Source of the DNA: an uncultured Paracoccaceae bacterium | Lineage (GTDB): Bacteria > Pseudomonadota > Alphaproteobacteria > Rhodobacterales > Rhodobacteraceae | DNA: 5,834 nt | Reading direction: 5' to 3' | Assembly (NCBI GenBank): GCA_937927885.1 | Contig: CALEZJ010000007.1 | Span: 1 to 5,834 of the forward strand | Part shown: positions 1 through 5,834 of the stretch, piece by piece | How the letters are laid out: every line of letters begins with the position of its first letter | How positions within the stretch are numbered: the stretch's first letter is position 1 | Made by a program: the position numbers and the translations under genes | Notes under the pieces: generated by a model | What the model was told of the DNA's origin: nothing | Database searches by the model: none | The model's input: only the letters and a program-made list of their open reading frames with translations

Positions 1-1
1 G

Positions 2-301
2 GCACTGTCGCTCAGCGAGCTGAAGAAAATGCAGAAGGACGTCGCCAAGGCGATTGCCACATTCGAGGATAAGCAGAAGGCGCAAGCCCGCGCCAAGGTA
101 GAAGCGCTCGCCCGGGATCTGGGCTACTCCCTGGCCGAACTTGTCGGCACCGAGACGAAAACCTCCCGTGCGCCTGCCAAGGCGAAGTACCGGCACCCTG
201 AGAACCCGGCGCTCACCTGGTCGGGCCGGGGGCGCAAACCGCAGTGGTTCGTTGAGGCGTTGGGGGCGGGAAAGACCGCAGAGGAATTAGGGATCACTTG
301 A
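2..301 (+). CDS. H-NS family nucleoid-associated protein (HvrA-like), 5'-truncated
   Basis: This is the C-terminal part of a small DNA-binding protein of the H-NS/HvrA family; 99 residues are visible. The reading frame is open to the left edge, and the residues before the first visible ATG (position 29) are LSLSELKK, which fits the usual HvrA N-terminus. The true start therefore lies outside the window and the ATG at 29 is internal. The first part is Lys/Ala/Glu-rich and probably coiled-coil (oligomerisation). The C-terminal DNA-binding domain starts near position 188 (YRHPENP) and contains TWSGRGRKPQWF from about 215, the family's AT-hook-like DNA-contact loop. The frame ends with TGA at 299-301. 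HvrA-type proteins in Rhodobacter regulate photosynthesis and nitrogen-fixation genes; xenogeneic silencing is the general H-NS role. Which role applies here cannot be read from the sequence. The gene converges on chrA, and I found no terminator hairpin with a T-run in the 96 bases between them. Confidence 0.9.
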   Translation, partial: ALSLSELKKMQKDVAKAIATFEDKQKAQARAKVEALARDLGYSLAELVGTETKTSRAPAKAKYRHPENPALTWSGRGRKPQWFVEALGAGKTAEELGIT

Positions 302-397
302 AGGACGCAGCAGGACACTGGCAAGCCCATGCCATCGCGAAACCGTCGACGAGATATGCACGGCGCCCGACATCTCCGCGGTGGATAATCTGAAGGC

Positions 398-1765
398 TCA
401 TGTCCAGCCGAACGCAGCAAGCGCCATCCCAGCGAGCGCACAGCCTGCCAGCACTATCACCGGGCCAAGCTTGGATCGGAACACTGCCACAAGCGCGGCA
501 AGCACCAGTGCTGCAGCCGCCAGATTGATCGACGACCAGACGGGCACATCGAGATCGAGCCCGAAGGATGCGATTGTTCGCACTTCGTCGAAAACCACAT
601 GCAGTCCAAACCAGACAGCGAGGTTCAGGATGACGCCGACCACGGCTGCGGTGATGGCGGTCAGCGCCGCCGTCAGAACCGCGTTGTCGCGCAGCCGCTC
701 GATGTAGGGCGCGCCGAGGAAGATCCAGAGAAAGCAGGGCGTGAAGGTGACCCATGTGGTCAGCAGCCCGCCCAGCGTTCCCGCCGCGAGCGGCGACAGG
801 CCGGTCGCCTCGCGGAAGGCGCCCATGAAGCCCACGAACTGCGTCACCATGATCAGGGGGCCGGGCGTGGTCTCGGCCATGCCGAGCCCGTCGAGCATCT
901 CGCCTGGCGCCAGCCAGCCGAAATTCTGCACCGCTTCCTGCGCGACATAGGCCAGCACCGCATAGGCGCCGCCGAAGGTCACGACGGCCATGATGCTGAA
1001 GAAGCCTGCGATCTGGGCAAAGACATTGGCGGGGCCAAGTGCTGCGAACAGCAGCGCGACCGGCGCCAGCCAGAGGATGAGGAACACCGCCGAGATACGC
1101 AAAGCGTAGCTCCGACTGACCTCAGTATGCTCGGGCGACTCCTCGCCAAGCAGCGTATCGGCATCATCGACCTGGACCTTGCCCAGCTTGCCGTGTCCGC
1201 CGCCCCCGTGGAAGGCGGGCAGGCCAGCGCGAGCGCCGAAGAACCCGATCACGCCAGCAACGAGGATGATGAGCGGGAACGGAATGGCGAAACCGAAGAT
1301 TGCCACGAAGGAAGCGGCGGCGATGGCGATCATCGCGCCGTTCTTCAAAGCGCGCGAGCCGATGCGGATGACCGCCTGCACCACGATCGCCAGCACCGCG
1401 GCCTTGAGCCCGAAGAACAGCGCCTCGACAGGTCCGACATTGCCATAGAGCGCATAGATCCAGCTCAAGCCCATGATGGCGATGACGCCGGGCAGCACGA
1501 AGAGGACACCAGCGATGATGCCGCCGAGCGTGCGGTGCATCAGCCAGCCGATATAGACGGCAAGCTGCATGGCCTCCGGCCCCGGCAGCAGCATGCAGTA
1601 GTTCAGCGCATGCAGGAACCGCTTCTCACCCAGCCAGCGCTGTTCCTCGACAAGGATGCGGTGCATCAGCGCGATCTGTCCGGCGGGGCCACCGAAGCTC
1701 AGAAGGCCGATGCGGGCCCAGATGCGGGTGGCCTCGGCCAGAGTGGGATAAGCACGGTCCTGCAT
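398..1765 (-). CDS. chrA: Chromate transporter ChrA (CHR family, two-domain)
   Basis: ChrA is an inner-membrane protein that moves chromate out of the cytoplasm. This copy has 455 residues, in the usual range for the long two-domain form. CHR domain 1 carries FGGPAGQ at residues 24-30 and LPGPEAMQL at 60-68. CHR domain 2 carries FGG at 264-266 and ETTPGPL at 298-304. Each domain is followed by several hydrophobic membrane segments. The domains are joined by a polar linker (about 180-220) with a Gly/His stretch at 185-192 and an acidic part. I chose the ATG at 1763-1765 over one 21 codons upstream because it has a GAAGG ribosome site seven bases away and overlaps the previous gene's stop as TGATG; the longer N-terminus is polar and lies wholly inside the upstream gene. 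Co-transcription with the rhodanese-ChrB gene is expected. The family is clear; chromate as substrate is inferred from the family and its partner gene. Confidence 0.95.
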   Translation of the reverse strand: MQDRAYPTLAEATRIWARIGLLSFGGPAGQIALMHRILVEEQRWLGEKRFLHALNYCMLLPGPEAMQLAVYIGWLMHRTLGGIIAGVLFVLPGVIAIMGLSWIYALYGNVGPVEALFFGLKAAVLAIVVQAVIRIGSRALKNGAMIAIAAASFVAIFGFAIPFPLIILVAGVIGFFGARAGLPAFHGGGGHGKLGKVQVDDADTLLGEESPEHTEVSRSYALRISAVFLILWLAPVALLFAALGPANVFAQIAGFFSIMAVVTFGGAYAVLAYVAQEAVQNFGWLAPGEMLDGLGMAETTPGPLIMVTQFVGFMGAFREATGLSPLAAGTLGGLLTTWVTFTPCFLWIFLGAPYIERLRDNAVLTAALTAITAAVVGVILNLAVWFGLHVVFDEVRTIASFGLDLDVPVWSSINLAAAALVLAALVAVFRSKLGPVIVLAGCALAGMALAAFGWT

Positions 1766-2586
1766 CAGTCTGCCTTCGGCTTGTTGGTGGGCCAATTGTG
1801 GATCTCGTCGGTTGCGTCCCGCGCCCATCGGTAGAAGGCGGCATAGAGCAGCATCCCGGCCTCCAGCTGCTCCAGATCGTCGGAGAACATACGCGACAGA
1901 CCGAGCGACGCGGCCAGCAGCCCCGCAGCTTCGGGCGCGAGATCGAGCCGGGCGGTATCGGCTCTGCGCACGATTGTCGCGAGCCGGTCGAGCGCGGGGA
2001 TGTTCAGGCCGAATTCGCCAAGCAGGACGTCAAAGGTGCAAAGCTCTCCCCGATGGCTCCAGAATACGTCCTCGATGTCGAACGGCGCGGCGTTGTAGCG
2101 TTCGGCGACGCCGTTAACCTCGACGGGCGCCACGAACAGGATGACCGCGCGTGGATCTAGAAACCGCCGGATCAGCCAGGGGCATGCGATGCGGTCGATC
2201 TTGGGGCGCGCGCGGGTGACCCAGATGGTTCGGCCCTGCGCATCGCGCGCGGGCAGCTTCGCTGGATCGATCAGCGGCAGCCCGGCCGTTCGCCAGGCTT
2301 CGAACCCACCCTCGAGATACTCCGAAGGGCAGCTTTCGGCGCGCAGGATCGCTGCTGTGCCTTGGCTGCGCCGATGGCCGGCCTGACAAACGGCGATGGA
2401 CGCCTGCCCGCCAAGCTGCACGGCAAGTGCAGCAAGATCCCGGTCGTCAGTCCTTATGGATCCGGGTAACAGGCGCGGATCGGTGGCGAAGTCTTCCTCG
2501 GACCGCACATCCAGCAAGAGCGGCGCGCGAGGTGTTCCAATGATGCGGGCAAGTTTCTCGGATGAAATAGCGTTAGGCGCAGGCAT
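1765..2586 (-). CDS. Rhodanese-ChrB fusion (sulfurtransferase/chromate resistance protein)
   Basis: This 273-residue, probably cytoplasmic protein joins two domains. Residues 5-106 form a rhodanese domain: LLLDVRSEEDF at 23-33, an active-site loop CQAGHRRS starting at Cys67, and the closing motif GGFEAW at 93-98. The catalytic cysteine and the loop arginines are present, so sulfurtransferase activity is plausible. Residues from about 119 to 270 match the chromate-resistance domain found at the C-terminus of ChrB: DRIACPWLIRRFLDP at 131-145 and DIEDVFWSHRGELCTFD at 169-185. There is no signal peptide or membrane segment. The ATG has a strong AGGAGG site seven bases upstream. The gene precedes chrA and overlaps its start, so the two are likely made together. 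ChrB proteins are described as regulators of chr operons or as accessory resistance proteins. This version has rhodanese where a classical ChrB N-terminus would be, so I infer an enzymatic or sulfur-handling role, but the reaction is unknown. Confidence 0.9.
   Translation of the reverse strand: MPAPNAISSEKLARIIGTPRAPLLLDVRSEEDFATDPRLLPGSIRTDDRDLAALAVQLGGQASIAVCQAGHRRSQGTAAILRAESCPSEYLEGGFEAWRTAGLPLIDPAKLPARDAQGRTIWVTRARPKIDRIACPWLIRRFLDPRAVILFVAPVEVNGVAERYNAAPFDIEDVFWSHRGELCTFDVLLGEFGLNIPALDRLATIVRRADTARLDLAPEAAGLLAASLGLSRMFSDDLEQLEAGMLLYAAFYRWARDATDEIHNWPTNKPKAD
1773..1777 (-). promoter_or_regulatory. Ribosome binding site of chrA
   Basis: On the minus strand, GAAGG lies seven bases before the ATG at 1763-1765, inside the 3' end of the upstream gene. 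With the TGATG stop/start overlap, it decides the chrA start and suggests translational coupling. Confidence 0.7.
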
Positions 2587-2593
2587 CTGCGTT

Positions 2594-2599
2594 CCTCCT
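2594..2599 (-). promoter_or_regulatory. Strong ribosome binding site of the rhodanese-ChrB gene
   Basis: AGGAGG on the minus strand, seven bases before the ATG at 2584-2586. It fixes the start codon. Confidence 0.85.
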
Positions 2600-2642
2600 C
2601 AGGTCAGGATATGCGGGAACGCGATCTTCGGCTGGCGCCTCG

Positions 2643-2662
2643 TGGGGCGGTCGCAAACCCCA
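2643..2662 (-). other. Small GC-rich hairpin in the chr leader
   Basis: TGGGG at 2643-2647 and CCCCA at 2658-2662 can form a 5-bp stem around a 10-base loop. It lies just downstream of the candidate chr -10 element, so it would sit near the 5' end of the transcript or in the initially transcribed region. No T-run follows, so it does not look like a terminator. It may be chance in GC-rich DNA. Confidence 0.25.
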
Positions 2663-2668
2663 TGAACG

Positions 2669-2696
2669 GAAAATCCAATTTCAGGACAGGATTGTC
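2669..2696. repeat. Imperfect inverted repeat between the chr -35 and -10, possible operator
   Basis: Read on the minus strand, the arms are GACAATCC (2689-2696) and GGATTTTC (2669-2676), separated by 12 bases. They are complementary at 7 of 8 positions, with the inner five perfect. The dyad lies between, and partly overlaps, the candidate -35 and -10. This is a position a repressor or a MerR-type activator would use. The regulator is not identified, and the arms do not resemble the CueR half-site GGAAGG. Confidence 0.35.
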
Positions 2697-2698
2697 AA
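2670..2698 (-). promoter_or_regulatory. Candidate sigma-70 promoter of the chr pair
   Basis: On the minus strand a perfect TTGACA (2693-2698) is followed after 17 bases by GATTTT (2670-2675), a weak -10 (three of six matches to TATAAT). Transcription would start near 2662, giving a leader of about 75 bases before the ATG at 2586. This is the most promoter-like sequence I see in the 194-base gap after cueR. A partial inverted repeat overlaps it and is listed separately. Confidence 0.5.
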
Positions 2699-2780
2699 CC
2701 AAGGTCGCCAGGGGAGGGGGCGCGCCCGTGCGGCACATCGAAACAATCGCAAGAGGTTAACGCCGATGCGAAAGCCGACA

Positions 2781-3263
2781 TCAGCCGGGCAAACTGCGCC
2801 GGACTGCCCGTCGCCTGCCCCGCGGCCTGGAGTCAATTGCACCAGTGCGTTTCTCCAGCCTGTTGGACTCCGCTTCGGGCGCCTCCAGCTCCTTAAGGAT
2901 AGGACAGTCAGGGCGATCGTTGCCGTGGCAGCAGTCAGCGAGGTTTTCGAGGGTGGCGGCCATGTCCTGAAGCTCGGCAATCTTCAGGCGCAGGTCCGCG
3001 ACATGGGCCAGAGCCAGGCGTTTGACGTCTGCGCTTTGCCGCGCGCGATCGCGCCAGAGGCCCAGCAACTCGCCGATGCCCTCGACGCTGAAACCCAGAT
3101 CCCGCGCGCGGCGAATGAAGCGCAGCATGTGCACGTCCTGATCCGAATAGATCCGATAGCCCGAAGCTGTCCGCGCAGCAGGTGGGATCAGCCCCGTTTC
3201 CTCGTAATACCGGATCATCTTGGCAGAGACGCCCGAGGCGCTGGCCGCATCGCCGATGTTCAT
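2781..3263 (-). CDS. cueR: Cu(I)-responsive MerR-family regulator CueR
   Basis: CueR senses cytoplasmic Cu(I) and activates copper-export promoters by distorting an over-long spacer. This copy has 160 residues. The N-terminal winged helix-turn-helix (about 1-70) has the family pattern [13 protein letters not shown] at 16-28 and SGYRIYSD at 34-41. A dimerisation helix follows (about 80-107). The metal-binding loop has Cys112 and Cys120 with seven residues between, and Ser77 lies in QSADVKR; these match E. coli CueR numbering and mark the monovalent-metal (Cu/Ag/Au) type rather than the Hg, Zn or Pb sensors. The ATG at 3261-3263 has AGGAGG seven bases upstream and overlaps the copA stop as ATGA, so it is preferred over an ATG ten codons earlier. 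Residues 128-160 form an Arg-rich tail not usual in CueR, which normally ends near residue 130-140. Being downstream of copA, it should be positively autoregulated. Confidence 0.95.
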   Translation of the reverse strand: MNIGDAASASGVSAKMIRYYEETGLIPPAARTASGYRIYSDQDVHMLRFIRRARDLGFSVEGIGELLGLWRDRARQSADVKRLALAHVADLRLKIAELQDMAATLENLADCCHGNDRPDCPILKELEAPEAESNRLEKRTGAIDSRPRGRRRAVRRSLPG

Positions 3264-5731
3264 GCCGTGCCCTCCTGCACCGGGGGTGTCCAACGCCTGA
3301 GCCGCAGCGCATTACCAAGCACAAAGACCGACGACAGTGCCATCGCCCCCGCCGCAAAGATTGGCGACAGAAGGATGCCGAATGCTGGCCACAAGAGCCC
3401 CGCCGCCACCGGGATCAGCGCGGTGTTGTACGCGAAGGCCCAGAACAGGTTCTGCCGGATGTTGCCGATCGTGGCCTTTGACAGCGCGATCGCAGCTGGC
3501 ACACCCTTGAGCGAGCCCGACATCAGCACCACATCGGCGGCTTCGATGGCGACATCGGTGCCGGTGCCGATGGCGATGCCCACGTCAGCCTCGGCCAGCG
3601 CGGGTGCGTCGTTGATCCCGTCACCGACAAAGGCCAGTCGGCCATGTGCGGCCTTCAACTCGCGCACAGCTTCCACCTTGCCATCGGGCAGGACCTCGGC
3701 CACCACGGCGTCGATGCCCAGCTCGCGCGCGATAGCCTGCGCGGTGCGGGCGTTGTCGCCCGTCACCATGGCCACGCGCAGGCCAAGCCCGTGCAGGGCT
3801 CGGATCGCGGCGGGGGTGGTTTCCTTGATCGGGTCAGCCACGGCGATGATCGCGGCGACCTTGCCGTCGATGGCGGCATAAAGCGGGGTCTTCCCCTCGT
3901 CCCCCAGCCGTTCGGCCGCAGCAGTGAAGGCCCCCACATCGAGGCCCAGCCGCGCCATGTAGCGGTCCGCGCCGATCTGGATGTGGGAGCCCCCGGCCCC
4001 GGCCGCGACGCCGAAGCCGGTCAGCCCCTCGAACCCCGTCACCGGGGGCAGAGATAGACCCGCTTCCAGCGCCGCCCTGTGAATAGCCTGCGCGATGGGG
4101 TGCTCGGACTTGCCCTCGACCGCCGCGACAAGGGCCAGCACCTCGGCCCGTTCGAACCCCGGCGCAAGCTCCAGATCGGTCAGGCGCGGCTTGCCCTCGG
4201 TCAGGGTGCCGGTCTTGTCAAAGGCCACGACCCGGGTGCCCGACAGGAGTTGCAGCGCCTCACCCTTGCGAAACAGCACCCCCATTTCAGCCCCGCGCCC
4301 GGTGCCAACCATGATCGAGGTCGGCGTGGCCAGCCCCATCGCGCATGGGCAGGCGATGATCAGCACCGCCACCGCATTGACCAGCCCGAAGGTCAGCGCC
4401 GGTTCGGGGCCAAAGGCGAACCAGATGACAAAGGTCAGCAGCGCAACCGCGATGACGGCGGGGACGAACCACATCGTCACCTTGTCGACAAGCGCCTGGA
4501 TCGGCAGCTTGCCGCCTTGCGCGGCCTCGACCATGCGGATGATCTGCGCGAGCATCGTGTCGGCCCCGACTGCAGTCGCGCGAAAGGCCAGCGCACCGGT
4601 CTGGTTGACGGTGCCGCCGACGACCACGGCGCCGACGCGCTTTTCCACCGGGACCGGCTCGCCGGTGATCATCGACTCGTCCACCCAGCTCTCGCCCTCG
4701 ATCACCTCGCCATCCACCGGTACACGTTCACCGGGGCGCAGTTCGACCTCATCTCCGGGTCGTACCTGATCGACCGCAATTTCCTGTGTGACCCCGTCCC
4801 GCCGTACCCGCGCGGTCTTCGCCTGCAGCCCGATCAGGCGCCCGATCGCCTGCGAGGTGCGGCCTTTGGCGCGGGCCTCCAGATAGCGGCCCAGCAGGAT
4901 CAGGGTGACGATCACCGCCGCAGCCTCGTAATACACGTTCACCGTGCCCGGCGGCAGCAGGCCGGGGGCGAAGGTCGCGACCATGGAATAGGCATAGGCG
5001 GCCATTGTGCCGACCGCGACCAGGCTGTTCATGTCCGGCGCCCCGCGCGCCAGCGCCGGAAAGCCGAGGGCGTAGAAGCGGATGCCGGGAAAGGCCAGGA
5101 CCAGCGTGGTCAGGGCGAACTGGATCAGCCAGTTTGCCTGCATGCCGATGGTGGCCATGATCAGATGGTGCACGGGCGGGAACAGATGCGCGCCCATCTC
5201 CAACACGAAGACCGGCAGGGTCAGCGCCCCAGCGATCAGCACATCGCGGCGCAGCCCCTGCGCCTCGGCCTCGCGCCGCTCGGCGGCACTGCCGTCGCTG
5301 GCCGCCTGCCGCTGGCGGGCGGTGTAACCAGCGCCCTCGACCGCTGCGATCAGGGCGGCGATGTCGGCGGTGCCGGTGACATTCGCGCGTTCGGTGGCAA
5401 GGTTGACCTGCGCTTCGGTCACGCCCGGCACGGCGGCCAGCGCGCGCTCGACCCGGCCGACGCAGGAGGCGCAGGTCATCCCCTCGATGGCCAGTTCCAC
5501 CCGCGCGGCGGGCACGTCATAGCCCGCCCCCTCGATCACCTTGACCAGATCGGCGCGGCTCACAGGGGAGGACAGCCTGACCTCGGCCTTTTCAGTGGCG
5601 AGGTTCACATTGGCCTCCGCGACACCCGGGACAGCCAGCAAAGCACGCTCTACTCGCCCGACGCAGGAAGCGCAGGTCATCCCTTCGATATCCAGAACTT
5701 GCGTTGGAAGCGGTCTCAGGGCGGTGTTCAT
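3260..5731 (-). CDS. copA: Cu(I)-translocating P1B-type ATPase CopA
   Basis: CopA is an inner-membrane pump that uses ATP to export Cu(I) (also Ag(I)) from the cytoplasm. At 823 residues it is full length. Two N-terminal HMA domains carry GMTCASC with Cys20/Cys23 and Cys87/Cys90. The first membrane helix lies at about 164-182. The actuator domain has TGE at 356-358. The membrane metal site has Cys461-Pro-Cys463, Tyr768-Asn769 and Met797 with Ser800-Ser801, the P1B-1 (Cu+/Ag+) signature. The phosphorylated aspartate is Asp505 in DKTGT; the nucleotide-binding His544-Pro545 is in SEHP; the hinge GDGIND spans 703-708. No key residue is missing. The ATG at 5729-5731 follows only a weak GAGAA ribosome site; no better start fits the HMA domain. 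Upstream lies a half CueR operator with a -10 element, and cueR follows with a 4-base overlap, so copper-induced expression is expected. Codon use at the very 5' end is less GC-biased than in the rest. Confidence 0.98.
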   Translation of the reverse strand: MNTALRPLPTQVLDIEGMTCASCVGRVERALLAVPGVAEANVNLATEKAEVRLSSPVSRADLVKVIEGAGYDVPAARVELAIEGMTCASCVGRVERALAAVPGVTEAQVNLATERANVTGTADIAALIAAVEGAGYTARQRQAASDGSAAERREAEAQGLRRDVLIAGALTLPVFVLEMGAHLFPPVHHLIMATIGMQANWLIQFALTTLVLAFPGIRFYALGFPALARGAPDMNSLVAVGTMAAYAYSMVATFAPGLLPPGTVNVYYEAAAVIVTLILLGRYLEARAKGRTSQAIGRLIGLQAKTARVRRDGVTQEIAVDQVRPGDEVELRPGERVPVDGEVIEGESWVDESMITGEPVPVEKRVGAVVVGGTVNQTGALAFRATAVGADTMLAQIIRMVEAAQGGKLPIQALVDKVTMWFVPAVIAVALLTFVIWFAFGPEPALTFGLVNAVAVLIIACPCAMGLATPTSIMVGTGRGAEMGVLFRKGEALQLLSGTRVVAFDKTGTLTEGKPRLTDLELAPGFERAEVLALVAAVEGKSEHPIAQAIHRAALEAGLSLPPVTGFEGLTGFGVAAGAGGSHIQIGADRYMARLGLDVGAFTAAAERLGDEGKTPLYAAIDGKVAAIIAVADPIKETTPAAIRALHGLGLRVAMVTGDNARTAQAIARELGIDAVVAEVLPDGKVEAVRELKAAHGRLAFVGDGINDAPALAEADVGIAIGTGTDVAIEAADVVLMSGSLKGVPAAIALSKATIGNIRQNLFWAFAYNTALIPVAAGLLWPAFGILLSPIFAAGAMALSSVFVLGNALRLRRWTPPVQEGTA
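3271..3276 (-). promoter_or_regulatory. Ribosome binding site of cueR inside the copA end
   Basis: AGGAGG on the minus strand lies seven bases before the cueR ATG (3261-3263), within the last codons of copA. It selects that ATG over one at 3291-3293 and, with the ATGA overlap, points to coupled translation. Confidence 0.85.
5315..5701 (-). repeat. Tandem HMA domain repeat within copA
   Basis: Two copies of the heavy-metal-associated domain lie 67 residues (201 bases) apart. Residues 13-51 and 80-118 agree at 33 of 39 positions, including an identical [17 protein letters not shown]. The DNA is less alike: many codons differ synonymously, for example cga against cgg and gta against gtc. The repeat is therefore protein-level and not a fresh DNA duplication. 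Confidence 0.85.
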
Positions 5732-5767
5732 GGGGTTCTCGCAGCAGCAGGGAAGGTGTCAGCGCCC

Positions 5768-5786
5768 AAGATGAGCCTTCCAACAA
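5768..5786 (-). promoter_or_regulatory. copA promoter: -10 element and right half of a CueR operator, cut by adapter
   Basis: Read on the minus strand, TTGTT-GGAAGG is followed by CT and then CATCTT. CueR-type promoters have CCTTCC, seven bases, GGAAGG, two bases, then the -10 (TAACCT in E. coli copA). GGAAGG (5776-5781) fits the right operator arm and CATCTT (5768-5773) the -10 position. Five bases of the central spacer remain (5782-5786) before adapter sequence begins, so the left arm and the -35 are absent from the window. Transcription would start near 5761, about 30 bases before the copA ATG. Confidence 0.7.
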
Positions 5787-5834
5787 CTGTCTCTTATACA
5801 CATCTCCGAGCCCACGAGACAGGCAGAAATCTCG
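5787..5834. other. Illumina Nextera adapter contamination (not genomic)
   Basis: Positions 5787-5805 are CTGTCTCTTATACACATCT, the 19-base Tn5 mosaic end used in Nextera libraries. Positions 5806-5820 are CCGAGCCCACGAGAC, the P7-side adapter. Positions 5821-5828 are AGGCAGAA, equal to Nextera index N703. Positions 5829-5834 are ATCTCG, the first bases of the P7 tail. The order and orientation are those of a read running off a short insert into the adapter. The sequence should be trimmed at 5786. Confidence 0.98.

Noticed and set aside
302..397. A bidirectional terminator between the convergent H-NS and chrA genes
   Set aside because: I found only short, weak palindromes (such as CCGCGG) and no T-run on either strand.
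599..1834. A 411-codon open frame on the plus strand opposite chrA
   Set aside because: It is a GC-skew shadow: the translation is rich in Asp, His, Arg and Gln with no domain, and it lies antisense to a clear two-domain ChrA with the proper codon bias.
2699..2780. A terminator for copA-cueR, including the palindrome GGGCGCGCCC at 2718-2727
   Set aside because: The palindrome has no usable loop and is not followed by a T-run; read-through from copA-cueR into the chr pair cannot be excluded.
2695..2781. A 28-codon open frame on the minus strand starting at the cueR stop (TGATG) with a Cys-Asp-Cys motif
   Set aside because: It has no ribosome site, runs into the candidate chr -35, and resembles no known small copper protein; chance is the better explanation.
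2766..3881. A 371-codon open frame on the plus strand opposite cueR and the copA 3' end
   Set aside because: No recognisable motif, and it covers two genes with full sets of catalytic or metal-binding residues on the other strand.
5751..5781. GGAAGG and CCTTCC (plus strand) at 5751-5756 and 5776-5781 read as the full CueR operator
   Set aside because: The arms are 19 bases apart and in the everted order relative to CueR operators, and they would place the -10 inside the dyad. Only the 5776-5781 copy fits CueR geometry.
5592..5801. A 69-codon minus-strand frame beginning MYKRQ
   Set aside because: Its first codons are Nextera adapter sequence and the rest is antisense-frame shadow of copA.
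5787..5805. A natural Tn5/IS50 transposon end
   Set aside because: The 19-base mosaic end is an engineered sequence and is followed directly by the P7-side adapter, an index and the P7 tail.

Overview
The window is GC-rich DNA, most likely from an alphaproteobacterium of the Rhodobacterales (Rhodobacter/Paracoccus-like). The evidence is an HvrA-type H-NS protein at the left edge, strong GC bias at third codon positions, and the gene arrangement. No 16S rRNA or other taxonomic marker is present, so this is an inference. The locus is a heavy-metal resistance region with a copper module and a chromate module, both on the minus strand.

Layout from left to right: the 3' part of an H-NS/HvrA-family gene on the plus strand (2-301, cut by the window edge); a convergent gap of 96 bases; chrA, a two-domain chromate transporter (398-1765, minus); a rhodanese-ChrB fusion gene (1765-2586, minus) whose stop codon overlaps the chrA start as TGATG; a gap of 194 bases with a candidate promoter and dyad for the chr pair; cueR, a Cu(I)-sensing MerR-family regulator (2781-3263, minus); copA, a P1B-type Cu(I)-exporting ATPase with two HMA domains (3260-5731, minus), whose stop overlaps the cueR start as ATGA; and the start of the copA promoter with one half of a CueR operator (5768-5786).

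The last 48 bases (5787-5834) are not genomic. They match the Illumina Nextera adapter: transposon mosaic end, P7-side adapter, an 8-base index equal to N703, and the start of the P7 tail. Real sequence therefore stops at 5786, inside the copA promoter, and the left half of the CueR operator is missing for a technical reason.

Likely working model: Cu(I) binds CueR, which activates transcription of copA-cueR; CopA exports Cu(I) from the cytoplasm, and CueR is made from its own target operon. The rhodanese-ChrB protein and ChrA form a translationally coupled pair that deals with chromate. All the families are known. I do not see an undescribed system here. The points that most deserve checking are the adapter, the truncated operator, the dyad in the chr promoter, the CueR tail and the rhodanese-ChrB fusion.
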